From the NCBI GenBank assembly GCA_024509875.1, contig JAMPIV010019849.1:310001-374000 (forward strand): 64,000 nucleotides of DNA. Reading direction: 5' to 3'. The notes beneath the pieces were generated by a model. That model worked only from the letters and a program-made list of their open reading frames with translations, was not told the DNA's origin and searched no databases. The stretch's first letter is position 1, and every line of letters begins with the position of its first letter. The translations under genes were made by a program, and so were the position numbers. Positions 1 to 12,604 of the stretch are shown here, piece by piece. This stretch comes from Oreohelix idahoensis. Taxonomy: Eukaryota; Mollusca; Gastropoda; Stylommatophora; Oreohelicidae.

Positions 1-2845
1 TCAGAATTTCCATTTATCAGACCATTCTTGAAGGACTTAGAGCCCAGGAAAACCATTTTAATAAGGAACCGGAATCTGAGGAAACTGAAGCACACGGAGT
101 CATAGAGGGAATTATCTTATAAAAGTAACGACCCCAAGAAGACGTGTAAAAAGGCATCTGCTAGTGACTTAACTTTATTCATCTGAGCAAAAAGTCTGTG
201 AGCCAGGATTGGCGTAAGCTGTGCATGTTACATTTTATATTTTTCATTACTAACATCTGAACTATTATGTATATATTGCCTGTTAATATTAATATGTGAA
301 AATCGCTAGTAGATGTCCAAGTAATTTGAGGCTGGCAACCTCAGCGAATAGAATGATGATTTCATGAACCACCGCTGCAAGAGCTGGTGACTGCTATATC
401 GCAAGTTTCTTAAAGAGAACTAAAAGCATAAGTAGTCCCAAGTGCCATATGGAGCAGGGAGGGAAAGATGAAAGAAATGATGTACATTCTAAGTATAATA
501 TTTACATTTTCAAACCGGTGTAAATGTCTATGTAAACATATTCACTTTAAAATTAATGAAAGTTTAAAACTGTTCAACAAGTGTAGATATAAATGAAAAC
601 ATATTCAATTTATATTGTGAACACTTTTCAATCAGTGGAGATGTAAATGTAAACATATTCTATCTGTACTATTAACTTTTTTATTTAAATGTTAAATAAA
701 GATAAAGCTATTCAATTTAAATGTAAAGGAAGTTTTCTCTCGAGGGATTAAGTTTGATTCTCATCGAGGGTAAATTCTGAGGTAGATGAGATGGTGGAAT
801 AGAGAGAAGGGGACCTATAACTATGGGTTGGAAAACGCAATACTCAGGAGAGCGTTTTGTTTCTATTCTTTCATCATAGTTGTTGGTGGTACCAGTTGAG
901 GGTACTATCTCTGGAACAAAAAGGGAACAGTGGCCTGAGCTTTAAGACGAGGGACCAACTTCGTAGACACTCCCTGACATTTCTGGGAACGTGCTGCGCC
1001 CTAACAACCTTGACCAGCGACGAGCGCGATCAGTCTACTAAGAACCAAACCATCAGCGGAAGCAGAACCTACCAGTGGCAGATAAGTGAAACCTATAAGC
1101 TGCAACGTTAACTTCTTTATAAACTTTCGTTCCACCACAACAGTGATGACAACTTTCTGTTAAATCCTTATTCAAATGTTCTAAAACCTTGTTAAACTTA
1201 AATGATTATAAATTTGTTATTTGTAATTATACAAATTTTACTTCGATTTAATCCTTTTAAATGTACTGCATGTTGGTCTCAGTCAATTTACTAAATACAC
1301 TCTAATCAGAGCTATACATTAATAATAAGAATTCGACTGAGTAAATCAGGGTGGGGGCTTGACGAGCTGAAATTAATAATTGCTTAACTCTTCATAAAAG
1401 GCGGCGGACCGATATAAAGTTAACAATTGCCCGGCCAATGCAGCATTGCTCTTGACTTCGGAAATATCTTATGAAAACTCCCTTGAGATAGAAGGTCATT
1501 ATCCTTCTATCTACAACTCTGCCAAGAGTAATCTTGTGCGAAGGTAAACACATTTGAAGGCCCATATTAGATACTTTTGAGTTTTGGCCACTGTTGGACC
1601 ACTACTGCAAAGCAGGGGAGGCAATCCGTGACAATCTACTAATTAAAAAGTAAGATGTAGATAACAAAAAGTAAATAATAACTAAACATTGTTGTTGCTG
1701 TCATTTTCGACGGAGTCATCTGTCAAGTTATTTGCTTATGTTTGTATCATAAGAATAATTGTGTCTTTACCTGCGATGTCAGGTTGATTAGGGGTTGTCT
1801 TCCCTTGTTTATTCATTCATTGTGTTTGACCTGTAGGGTCAGAGGTTGACAGTTCGGCGTAGGCCTATGGGAAGGTTTTTTAAGCGGGAGTGAGATATAC
1901 TTCCGGGAAGCCGGGAGGTCCTGTTTTTCTGAAGGGACCAAGAGTCCATTGTTTTTCGGGGAGAATCTTCGAAGTAACTGCTATGGCAGTTTTCCCCAGT
2001 GAATCTCTGTGCGTCGGGATGACGACAGAATTCCTTGTTTAGTTCTGAGGATTCATTTGCCAAGTAATACCGACCTTTATGCATTATTACGCTTTTCGGT
2101 GGCAGAACATGTAAAGGATTACCTAGGGTGAACAGCAGCTCACTGATCCGCCATTTCAGAACTTATATATTTGTGCTCGAGGTAGCCATCCAAGACTGTT
2201 AGTCTTATATTGTCCAGAAATCCAGTGACGAAGATATATTGTGGGAGCCGCAGATTGGCGGAACTTCTATCTACAATAAGTATTACTGCAGGGTTGATGA
2301 TAACCTATTTAACAGAAGTACACGGCCGACGTCAGAACGAGGCCTGTGCTTTCGGCTATTATACTACAGCCTGATATGTGCAATTGGCAGGGAGTGCCAA
2401 GTTGCACCTATGTGTCATAGTAACTAAGGCATCTGACGCGTTTAGTCAGAGACGCCAAGGGTGACGCTACGAACTGTCATTATTGAAGAACTTTGCTATT
2501 GACCATGCACGTCTATTCTGATGTTTACCTTTTTGAATGCCAAATGTATACCTATCGATGTCAGGTCAGCATGACCGTGTTACACTGACTGTTCCTGTTG
2601 ATATTATGTGTGTTCCCGTCAATAAATGTCTTGAAACATGCCTGCAGTGTCAAAGCATCCTTGATTACTGCATGTGAGAGTATGGGTTGCAGGATCTACA
2701 TCTATACGAGCCTAAACACATTCGCGTCTTCATTCGCACCCACACTCAATTCATCATACGCTCGCACTACACATCTAACAACATGTATACTGTCTTGGGC
2801 CAGTGATCACCTCAACAAGAAAAAAAGACAGTTACAATTGTTGTC
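1..2845. other. Gene-free AT-rich stretch
   Basis: No reading frame here resembles a protein I know. Around 530-660 the phrase aacatattc recurs three times at about 55-65 bp spacing, which suggests a weak, decayed tandem repeat. The longest open frames are under 90 codons and have no recognisable domain. Confidence 0.5.
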
Positions 2846-3150
2846 TTAAGAGGCTCCGACAACATCATCAGAACTGCCATGCTGTGAACCCTAGAGGCAG
2901 TGGCGTTCTTAAAGTATCTGGCACCAGGGGTGAATCCCACATTTTACACCCCCTTCCCACAAAGAAACACACTTGCAAGTATGTTTTTAACAGTAAAAAC
3001 TATCATAACAATGTTCGATGGCAACCCCTCCTGGCTGTCACCCGGGGCAGACCGCCTCCCTCGCACCTTTTAGTACGCCACTGCCCAGAGGGAAGGCAAA
3101 AGAGAGGCCGACCAAAAAAACAACTCGGTGGAAAACTGTGAAGGCTGAGA
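2846..3150 (+). pseudogene. LINE ORF2 C-terminal fragment (family A), split by a MITE and a SINE
   Basis: The codons around 2850-2890 and 3092-3145 resemble the C-terminal region of a non-LTR retrotransposon reverse-transcriptase protein. They match the NCHAM and KTTRWKTVKAE-type stretch also seen in the fragment at 39880-41165, so I call both family A. The two halves are separated by a 186-bp MITE (2898-3083), and the fragment ends where a SINE inserted at about 3154. It is a dead relic with no start and no catalytic domain. The subfamily is inferred only from this tail. Confidence 0.6.
2898..3083. mobile_element. Small hAT-type MITE, 186 bp
   Basis: The ends are inverted repeats: CAGTGGCGTTCTTAAAG on the left and the complement of CAGTGGCGTACTAAAA on the right. 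The flanks are an 8-bp target duplication with one mismatch, cctagagg at 2890-2897 and cccagagg at 3084-3091. CAG-type termini with 8-bp duplications are typical of hAT elements. Removing the MITE reconnects the surrounding LINE reading frame. Related copies lie at 39701-39875 and, partly, at 35855-35912. Confidence 0.75.
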
Positions 3151-3151
3151 T

Positions 3152-3154
<3 letters not shown>

Positions 3155-3191
<37 letters not shown>

Positions 3192-3530
3192 GTACGCCCG
3201 CTAATACTCGAGGCGAAATCTCAGGTTATTACTATGTCTAACCTGACATTGATTTTACGTGAGTATCCCTTTTTACTTGTACAGAGACAGGTGTCCCTCG
3301 CCATTCAGGCAAATACTCTCCGACTTCGGAGGTACCCATTGCAGCTGGGTCGGCTCAGGAGCCGCCAATCCCTGGTCGACAACACTCCTTCAAATGTCCT
3401 CGCCAGGTCTCGAGTTAATCCAGTCCAATTCCCGGTCGACGAAAAATCCTCAAATGCCGTCGCCCGGGTTTGATCCTGAATCACCCGGTCGCCAGAGCGG
3501 TGTTGTAACCACTACGCTAGCGCGGCTCCT
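3155..3530 (-). mobile_element. tRNA-derived SINE with poly(A) tail and 11-bp target duplication
   Basis: On the minus strand the element starts near 3530 with a tRNA-like head. The A box is CTAGCGTAGTGGTTA (3506-3520) and the B box is close to GGATCAAACCC (3465-3475). It ends in an uninterrupted run of 36 A (T at 3154-3189 on the plus strand). The target duplication gctgagataat is present on both sides (3144-3154 and 3531-3541). It is inserted in the family A LINE fragment. The body is not recognised from memory. Confidence 0.8.
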
Positions 3531-3541
3531 GCTGAGATAAT

Positions 3542-5850
3542 AAATCATGATCTAGATTTTGGGAACCGCAAGAAGGATGGTCACGTACCAAGCGGTCTTC
3601 TTTTTTTATTGGTAGTTGGCCACTGACTGATAAAGCACTCAGTGACTGTAGTGAAATTGACAGAGATACAACGGTAAAATTCCTCCAAGGATAACATTTA
3701 AGGATAAAAACATAATGCGTAGGCTGCTGATGTACATGATCGCCTAGACCGCGGGTCATCACCCTCCATAAATTTGACTTGCTAGACAGGAGGGAAACGG
3801 AGGATCAAAAAGGAAAAAATATGACTGGAAAGATTGCGTAGCAAGGCTAAAGAGACGCAATTGGGGGGGATGGAGGAAAGTAAAAATTCAAGTCCCCCAA
3901 ATTGACACGAGGTACGGAATTGGACGTTTTGCGATACCAAGCGCTTGATTTGAATTTGAGCGGAAGAACGCAGATGTTAGGAATATTACAAAAATTTAAA
4001 AAGTAATTTTTCTTAATATTAATGCTAGGAATATAAAAATTAGCTGGCCGGATGGCCTATTCTGAGCAATGAAATAATATGATCTTAATTTTACAAACGG
4101 ATAGATAATATTGAAGATAATGACAAAAGACAGTGTAGTTTACAACATCGACAGACTGCCTTGAATAAAAAGTGTCGTTATTTGCACCCAAAACACGACC
4201 TTGGGGACGCAAGTGTTCAAAGTTACTTCTATGGAGGAGAGGGTTTTGAGCGGTAGCTGTGTCTAAATATAACTTTTTACGACAAAATTTTAAGGGGAGA
4301 GAAAGGTTGCTTCAAAAATCAAGCACATTTTTTTTTAGAAACACAAGTAGAGACGGACAGACTAACAGATAACCATCCATACTTGACTGAAGCATGACTG
4401 AAATGACTTTAGTGTAGAAATTTGAAATTTAAAGTACAACTAGGCAGTGATTGGCCACAGACAAGCATATCATTAGCGCTCAGAGCGCATTTGGGGTCAT
4501 TCTTCAATAATTGTTCAGTGTTAGACACAGATTTTAAAGTGTGGTGTTTTCCCATATGAAAGCAAGTGAAGTAAATTTAGGGACGCCATCCTATAGCCAG
4601 CAGCTCAGCTGAGTTTTGCTAGCACTTCTGTGTTAATTATTCATAATCTGGTAAGATTGAAATTATTTCTTTATATATTTTGAATATTGTTTCATGTTCG
4701 AGTGATTTGATACTGCCATATCAAAATCTAGCATTACAAACAAGTAGGGATTTTGCTCTAGACCCCCCGCCCAAGTCAGGGTCTAGGGACCAACAAGGTA
4801 CATAAACTACAGCAAGGATTATGCAGAATAAATCAAGCGTTGAAACAGATTACCTATCTTCTTTTAGGGCCGACAACTAATAATTATTTTTCAGAATCTA
4901 TAGTCTGGGAGGATCTATCGGATGTAAACCCACCATGGTAACTGTGCTGTTTGGTCAGAGAGATCTGACCTGTCTGTATAATGTGGTTGTTGTGTCAGTG
5001 TGGTGTCCAGACGTGGGTATAGAATAGATTTTGACACATAGCCCATACTTTGATTGCAGAGCTGTGAGTTTTCTATCGACAACAAAGCAGAGTCTATTCG
5101 GTGGGTGACTTTACTCGAGTGTATCTGTGCAGTTCTTGTGACAGAGACCACCATTATTGCCCGCCAGCACGGAGAGGTGGGACCGCAAGTTTTCAGCACC
5201 AGAGCTACAAAAAGATGAGTGAGCCTCTGGTCTGCTGGACATTCACCAACTAGTGGTAGTGACTAATATCCCCGTAAAAATTCCCACCATTTTCTGGACA
5301 TTGTGTAGTCAATATAGACAGGTGTGATGAGGCCACCCCAACAGCACAAACAGTAAATATCCTCCCAAAGAGATGACTACTCGAACTTTTTTTAATAAAA
5401 CTAACTAGTCTAGTACTTAAATATGTACACTCCTGCATTTATTATGTAACATTCCATGCATATTTTTCATAAATTTTCAATCCTTCTTTTAAAACAAGTT
5501 CTGGTCAAAATAAAACTTGATCCAGAACCAATAAATGTAATATAATTATATCAAAAACTTTATACACGTGAGTTAGTTCAGTGTATTTTAACACTTGTTA
5601 ATCTTATTAGTCTTCTTAAATGTCTGTGGGTGTATTTATAACTAACACACCACATTACACATCATTACCCTAGACACTTTACGTAGCCACATTCATTAAG
5701 AAAAAAAAAATTAAGTGTGAGGTCGTAGTGGTAGCAAGAAAGGCCTTCTGATAATTCTCAACTACATTTTATCTCAGGAGCCTTCACAGCTGGCCTCATA
5801 CAAGTTACATGTAGTAATAACACCATCATACAATACCATCAACACCACTA
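3542..5850. other. No gene recognised
   Basis: About 2.3 kb with only short open frames. Near 3616-3645 a piece resembles the 3' tail of the family A LINE in minus orientation. Nothing else is recognisable. Confidence 0.5.
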
Positions 5851-6083
5851 CAGTGACCATCACGCCTGGTGACGTCTTGTAGGGCAGCAACAAACTGTCT
5901 CCACTTTGTGGTCCTTGGCCGCTGACTGACAAAGCACTCAGTGACCATCACGCCTGGTGACGTCTTGTAGGACAGCAACAAACTGTCTCCACTTTGGTCC
6001 TTGGTAGCTGACTGACAAAGCACTCAGTGACCATCACGCCTGGTGGCATCTTATAGGGCAGCAACAAACTGTCTCCACTTTGC
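5851..6083 (-). repeat. Three tandem copies (86-88 bp) of a LINE 3' end
   Basis: Units start at 5851, 5939 and 6025, each beginning cagtgaccatcacgcctgg on the plus strand. Read on the minus strand, each unit holds the last codons of the family A LINE ORF plus the start of its 3' untranslated region. The plus-strand LINE fragment near 41018-41190 has the same unit in two copies, so the duplication is a trait of the LINE family. Confidence 0.8.
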
Positions 6084-6430
6084 TCGGTCGACAGCTATCC
6101 TTCATGTGGTGCCCCAGCTCTGGTTCATGCCCAGCATCTCCGCCTCCTCAGTTGGCCGTCCTTGATTTCACTTTCCTTCTTTTGTGTCCATAGCATGTCA
6201 GTTCTGGTGATGGTGTCAGGTTCTCTTCTGATGATGACGTGGCTAACTGAATTCCAGCGTCTACCCGCTATGATGGTGCGCATGTCCTCTTGATGGCTCC
6301 GAGTTAGCAGTTCTTGGTTGGTGATGGTGTTCGGTAAGAAAATTCGAAGAATTTTCATTAGGCAGGTTGTGTGGAAAGTGGAGAGAGTTTATTGCTAACC
6401 TCAGTGACAGCACCACTCGTGATGGCCTCT
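5856..6430 (-). pseudogene. LINE family A ORF2 C-terminal fragment
   Basis: The minus strand encodes the distal part of a LINE reverse-transcriptase protein. Recognisable pieces are KILRIFLPNT, LTRSHQEDMRTIIAGRRWN and KWRQFVAALQD-like residues, all colinear with the fragment at 40700-41165. Stops and frame changes are scattered through it and the reverse-transcriptase core is absent. It is a 5'-truncated, decayed LINE copy ending in the tandem 3' repeats at 5851-6083. Confidence 0.75.
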
Positions 6431-6707
6431 AATTGCTTTGCCAGTCAATGGCTATGGATCCGGTGAAGGAAGATTTGATGTCTTATGTTACTGTATTGCA
6501 TGTGTTGCACACGATGGGTTTTTAAAAACTGTTTTCGTATGTTTTTTTCTTTTCTAGTGGTTGTTGTTTGAGATGGCGTAATCATTTTTTCTCTTCTAAT
6601 TACTTTTATTGATGTTGTTATTATTATATTGTTATGTTATCCCAGATTTCGTTTTAGATTTTATCTTTAGTGCTTTTCTATTATTTTATTGAAGTTACTG
6701 TAAACTA

Positions 6708-6943
6708 GGGAGGCCGATAGCACAGTGGTTAGTGCAATGGCTTCCTATAGCTAGATTCGATCCCCAGTTGAGGTGGATTTGATTTTTTAGACCGCTCCGG
6801 AGGTCGACCCAGCCTCATGAATTGGGTACCAGAGCAACTTTTGGAAGGTTAAGGTGGCCGGTGTGTGCGGATGGTCAAGAAAATATGAGCCTTACACCAT
6901 ACTCCCAATAATACTCAATGGGCGTGTAACGGGATCCTTTACC
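6708..6943 (+). mobile_element. tRNA-derived SINE with perfect 13-bp target duplication
   Basis: The element begins gggaggccgatagcacagtg. An A-box-like TAGCACAGTGGTTAGTGC is followed by a B-box-like GATTCGATCCC about 30 bp later, the internal RNA polymerase III promoter layout of a tRNA-derived SINE. The 13-bp sequence ttactgtaaacta flanks both sides perfectly (6695-6707 and 6944-6956). The 3' end lacks a poly(A) tail and finishes ggatcctttacc. The same 3' tail is present at 21598-21672. Confidence 0.85.
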
Positions 6944-6956
6944 TTACTGTAAACTA

Positions 6957-7380
6957 CTCCAGGCATATACGAGTATATCTACTGCTGTTGACTTTCTTGT
7001 ACGCCATGTTTTTGAACTGTCTAGTATGACCTCTTTGTCATCCTTTGTCATCTCTCCTTTAAAGATTCTTTAATAACCTCTCCCCTTCGCAGTCTTTTGT
7101 AGGTAAAAACTTTGTAATCATAAGTTAGCAAATAATACAGTCTACAACCGAAAGGCAAGGGGAAACAACCGTTGTTTTATCTCTTGTATAGCCATAGATC
7201 GAAAAGTAAGTTGTCTATCTAAATGGTACTGTGTCCTATCTGAGATATAAATTTGTTACAATAATATTTACGCCGTATATTGTCACGTGAACGAGATTTG
7301 GTTAGTCTTGTGATTGCATTTCATTTAATACTTGCAGCGGTTGTCAAGTGTGTTCTTTTTTCCAAGTGCTTATAACTTTT
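6957..7380. other. No gene recognised
   Basis: AT-rich spacer between the SINE and the LINE fragment. I see nothing definable in it. Confidence 0.5.
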
Positions 7381-7850
7381 TATTGTTATTATTGAACATA
7401 ATCGACATCATCGCACTTCGGGCAAACCAATAGGTGCTTAATCTCCCTCAGCATATATCGAAGTGAATGAAAGCTAACTATTCCTGTTGCGCGCTCGTTC
7501 TATACACGATGGATGCATCCTCACATACGTCCATCTATTCTAGACTTACGTTTTGTGCTAAATTCCAGCAATTTTAGCTCTGTTTTCATCTATTGCAGTG
7601 TAGTTATCTAACAATCGATCATTAATTGTCCTCAGTATCTCTGCCTTATCTACATCCAATGCCCCACACTATATAAGCTCTTGAGGCTAGTCTACCAGTT
7701 CTCTCATTACCATGTTCCCCTGCATGACCAGGACAGTAGATCTACACCAGTTCCTGAAGATTCGAAGCTTCTGTGAATGTTTTCCATTCATGCCGTAGCC
7801 ATCCATTTTGAACCTTCCGAAGCATGGACTGAGAGTGTACCACAATCCCA
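7381..7850 (-). pseudogene. Decayed 3' end of RNase H-bearing LINE
   Basis: This stretch is alignable by eye along nearly its whole length with 20704-21160. It shares phrases such as gcatgaccaggacagta, aatgttttccattcatgcc and gaaccttccgaagcatgg. The better copy at 20704-21558 encodes an RNase H domain on the minus strand, so this is an older, 5'-truncated copy of that LINE. No reading frame survives. Confidence 0.75.
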
Positions 7851-9820
7851 TACATACATACATATATATATATCGTTCTATGTGGCTTTAAAAATGTGTT
7901 ATAGCTTTACGAAGAATTCTTTACCTGGTGCAGCGCTACAGCTAGCCGCAAGCAGAAGAAAAAGCCACATAGTTGGCGTGGGTGGTCTCTCTACAAGAGG
8001 AAGATCAATATTTTAACATTTAAAAGATATAGATTATTTGCTGTTCACCTCTTGTTGAATTACTCAGTTAAAAATAACAAACAACCATAAATATAAACAA
8101 AACAACACAAGACAAGAAAAAAAAATGTTTTTATAATAAGAGATTAATTTATATAAGACGTTTGTTGACAACCATTTGGTCCTAAATTCAAAACTAATCT
8201 TCTTCCTCTTTTTCTTCTTCTTGTTCTTCGTACACACTCAGACGTCTGCTTGAATATTTTCAAAGATAACAGTAGTCAGCTTCAGGCTTATTGCATCTCC
8301 ATGAAGTTTTTTTTTCTTCCGAAAATGGTACTGATGACGTCCATATGTACTTTCTCTGTTCCTCATATGTTGGGCGTCTTTGAAGCAGATGTTCAGCAGT
8401 CATTTTATCAGTGCCACATTTACACTCATCGATAGTTCCTATCTTTAGCTTGTTAAACTAATCTGACGATCTCAAATCTTTGTCACCAAGAATCTTTATC
8501 CTAAATTTGGATCGCTCACTCATACACATTTGTCTGATCGATTAATTCATCTAATAGTCTTCACAAATTTGTAATAACAACATATACTAATAATAATAAA
8601 TTATACTAATAACAATAGGAATAAAAAATGTAGTAAAATTACCCACTTAATTTGTTCAATTAAACAAACAGCTCTGACCCTCTGCTATAAACATGCGCCC
8701 TAATATAACCGACGGATCCTGTGTCTAAGTTGAACGGTAAGCGTCACTTTAGAACCGAGGCAAAATTTTATATAAAAAGAAAAGTATCCAGATTTTTACC
8801 CACGTCCAACCAAAATTATATGTGGGCTGCTGGAAAATGACATTTTCATCCAGTTTTCTTTCATTACCTTCTAACGTAATGGCTAATGTTCCACGTTGCA
8901 TATTACTGATCACTCTTGCTTAGACCTGTAATGCAAGCAGCAGCTTCATGCGCCATCACTGTATATATCTTTCAGAAAACAAAATCTAACGTCATCATTT
9001 ATCTTTCAGCTTCCAATGAACATGGAGGCACCACTGTAAACGGGCCCCCCTTGAAGGAAGAATGCACACATCATTCACATTCTCTTGCAGCGGTAGTTTA
9101 TGCAGTGATTTGTATAACGTGTTGAGGTTGCCAGCCTCACATTAGTCGCCTAGTCCAACACGCAGGTAACAGTAGTCCAATTCTTTCTTTGTTTCATCCA
9201 AGGGCCCCCCCCCCCCCCCTTTCCCTTTTGTTTTTTCCCAGGAACTACTCGGGGAACACAAGGAGTTTTGCCAGAAGTTTTTTTTTTAATCATCAGATCA
9301 GATCACCACGTAGGACCGAAGACGCAGCAATAGTGATGAATGCAGTCAGGGACCCATAGCTTGACTGCGTGCGTCAGGGTCAGCGAACCAGAGCTGACCA
9401 AGACCCTACTCCCCCTCCAAGTGATGGTCCTGGAAACAGGCTGCATCACTGCAGTCTGGCTGAGAGAGTAGGGATCAAAGAGGGAAGGCTAACCCGGTCC
9501 CAAATATGCCATGCTGAAACCGGGATGTGTCGGGCCGAAAGGCGCAAATATCGCAGCTTTGCTGTAAACGGCGACACAACGTAACAAACGTCCTTATCAG
9601 GACGAACACAAAAGAAGAAGGAGAAGATCAGTTACAATCTTCACATCAAAGGTCGGCTGCAATGGATCGCCAACATCTTCTGTTTGTTGCTCTGATGGTA
9701 CACCCTAAGTAAACAAAGAAAGAAAACTCCTGATCCCTAAGGCTTATCGAAAGAGACGACTAATATGAGATTGCACATGGGGTTGGTAACCTCAAATTGG
9801 TACAGGGACCACAGCTGCAC
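7851..9820. other. No gene recognised; low-complexity tracts
   Basis: The stretch holds short TA, pyrimidine and C tracts (for example a run of C near 9206). The open frames near 9369-9712 are short and I could not assign them. Confidence 0.5.
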
Positions 9821-9993
9821 GAGCAAGTGAATGTTTTTATGTTAACTTCCTACAAGAGCAAGTGAATGTTTTGTAAACTTCCTACAAGAGCAAGTTAAAG
9901 TTTTGATGTAAACTTCCTCCAAGAACAAGTGAAAGTTTTGATGTTAACTTCCTACAAGAGCAAGTGAATGTTTTGATGTAAACTTCTTGCAAG
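9821..9993. repeat. About five tandem copies of a ~35-bp unit
   Basis: The unit reads approximately caagtgaatgttttgatg followed by taaacttcctacaagag. It repeats with small indels and substitutions up to about 100 bp before the LTR of element 1. Open frames across it are by-products of the repetition. Confidence 0.8.
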
Positions 9994-10097
9994 TGGACCA
10001 AAGTAGGGGCCCCATGCTCTATTAGGATTGGAAAGCAAATCGAAAACATGATTATGAGGCAGAGAGACGCGTGTCCTTGTGGAGACGACATGTTCTC

Positions 10098-12534
10098 TGT
10101 GGTAAAGTGGTATGATATAAATATTTATAGGGGACTTAGTGTACTGACTGAGATCAGCTGTGAAGGTATCTGTATCTAATAGGTGTAGTGTTTTACAGAT
10201 AACCTTTCTTTGCTACCACATTTAGACCTCAGTCAGAATTATTCTGGAATATTGTGATGACTACGTTGAATGTCTAGGGTTATGAAAATGATGAAGTGTA
10301 AGTCACAACAACAACAGACAGATAAACAATTTAATTTATTCCACAACACTTTAAAACACTGTGACACTCACATACATATAACACTCTACAAGACTATCTT
10401 AAATGAGTCCAGTGTTAAAGTTTCAAATATATATGTATTAATTCCTTTCAAATATTAGATATCCTGATTCAACAACAAAGTGAACCAGGAATCACAATCA
10501 AATGTAATCACAGGTTATATGCACACAATTATAAATAGAATCTTTGTATTGACATATATTATTATTATTATCATATGTGTGTAAGTTGTGAAGGATTACT
10601 ATGAGGTAATACTGGTTTTGTTTTTCAAGCTACGTTGTTGTTTGTCATCATGACTTCAAGTGTTTGATTATCGTGGAAATAGTGTTGGGAAAAGTTCACA
10701 GTTCCTGTCATTTGAAACAATTTATTGTCCCTCTGTGTTTAATATAATGTCAATTTTAGAGGAGGGGCACATAATGTTGAGCTGCTCTGGCCACAGAAGC
10801 TTATCTTTCGTGATGGCGGCAGGAAAAGGTCTCCTCTGCTCGATTGCTTCACTGCGTTCTTGAGACACCTCACTGGTCGCTATCTGGACCAAGGAGTATG
10901 CTGTCAGCCTCTGGATTCAGCAAAACTCAGACCAGGTGCTGCTTCAATAACTTAGGACCACGGTCCGTGAAACAAGAAGGTTGTACCTCCTACTTCAGAA
11001 CTAATTTATAATCTATTTCCACACTGAGCACAACACATAACAAACACTGAGTTCAGAGCGGTAGGCCAACTGCTAGCTTCATCTGAAACAATTTACACCA
11101 GTATTCTCCTCCCTAATGGTTACAACGCCTCTGCAATTCCAGCATTATTTCCTTCTATTCAATAAGATAGGTGTCACAGTACTGTTTGGCAATTCCATGC
11201 AGTTTTTACTTTTCTCCGACACGTTCTGTTCAGGTTGGAGCAATATCTAGGCTTTGCCTCATGTTTGCTACTGAACCACACACATATATACAGACACAAA
11301 TTATCAATTCACATTCAATTTTCATCAAAAAAGATATCAAATATGTCAAGCTTACCACAATTCATGGAAATAATAAACAATTACGTTGACTGGCGATGAA
11401 TATGGCACAATTTCGATCTGCCTATGTCCCAGGCTTTTATTTAGAAAAATATGAGCTGGATCTCAACGCACTGTTTCTTTAGTAAGTTTATTTGAAAATG
11501 TGGCACTGAACTGACGCTCCTAATTGACTATATCAGCGGGTCTAGCCAATAGGGCCATGTTTACACAAGCTTTTGAAAAAATGTACCCTTCCTACGTTTC
11601 CCCTAACAACCAAATTTAGTATTTGTAGTCCGACTAATCGTGTTTCGCCTTACATTTACTTCTATCCAATCAAATAGGATTTAACTTGTTGGCCTATTTC
11701 CCGTAAAATGGTGGTTTCAAAACATGCCACTGTGCGATTCTGATTTGGTGTTGTCTGACAACCTCACTATTTTCTTTTGGCTATAATTTGTTAATTCCTA
11801 GACTGTTTGCGTAACACTTAACATATTCTTTGTCAGCAAGTCCTAAGGCACCCAAATATATAAGTTTTAAGGGAGCTAAGTGGCTGCGTTCAAAATATGT
11901 ATTTTCTTCTAGGATAGTCGTGCTGTTGCCACCTCCTCACTTCCAAACTTTAGGGTGTCTGCTGTACTGTCAGACTAATGTCAGGAGTTTAGACATAAAA
12001 CAGTAGAATATCATGTTTCCTAATAAGCATTTTACAGGTTTTTAAACCTAACTCTCGTATGGGTAGTGTTTTTATCACTGTTTATTTGAAAAAAAGTTAG
12101 TGCTTCATGCCTTTCGCGTTGGGGGTGGCATTAATTGTATATCGCGAGACGCGTGTTAGTGTTGCCGGCGTTCCTGCTTTCAGCCCTCCCTCTCTCTATC
12201 CTAATTCCATCTGTCTTTTCATTACGCAGTGTATAAAATGAAATTAATGCTAGTATTAATCTAGGTCATTAATCAGCTTGCGTATCTCAAGGTTTTCTAA
12301 GAAATGCAGTACACGTTTTATTGTTTTGTGGAAACGCGTGTATGCTGCTATAGGCTTTACTATCACGTGGAAACGTTACAATTTGCAGACGAAGTAGAAA
12401 AAAAGGGGATTTTTGGTACGCCATTGTGACAGCACTGTGCTTTTACCATTTCTCTTTCCTTTTATTGAATTAATGCGTTAGGCTTTACATTTACCTGATA
12501 ATTTATATATGTGGATTTAGAATGTTTCACGACA
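10098..12534 (-). repeat. 3' LTR of element 1 (2437 bp)
   Basis: Begins tgtggtaaag and ends cacgaca on the plus strand, giving TG...CA termini. It matches 17249-19663 throughout. By eye I count roughly 15-20 substitutions plus one 22-bp block (near 10340-10362) missing from the other copy. The length is unusually large for an LTR. The short open frames inside it, such as 11171-11389, are duplicated in the other LTR and look non-coding. Confidence 0.95.
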
Positions 12535-12548
12535 AATTCTCCCCACTT
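12535..12548 (-). promoter_or_regulatory. Polypurine tract of element 1
   Basis: Immediately inside the 3' LTR, the minus strand reads AAGTGGGGAGAATT up to the LTR start. This is where an LTR element needs a purine-rich primer for plus-strand synthesis. Confidence 0.7.
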
Positions 12549-12604
12549 AAAACAGACGTTATATGTCAGTCTATAATTCTATATACACATAGAGAAATTT
12601 ATTA

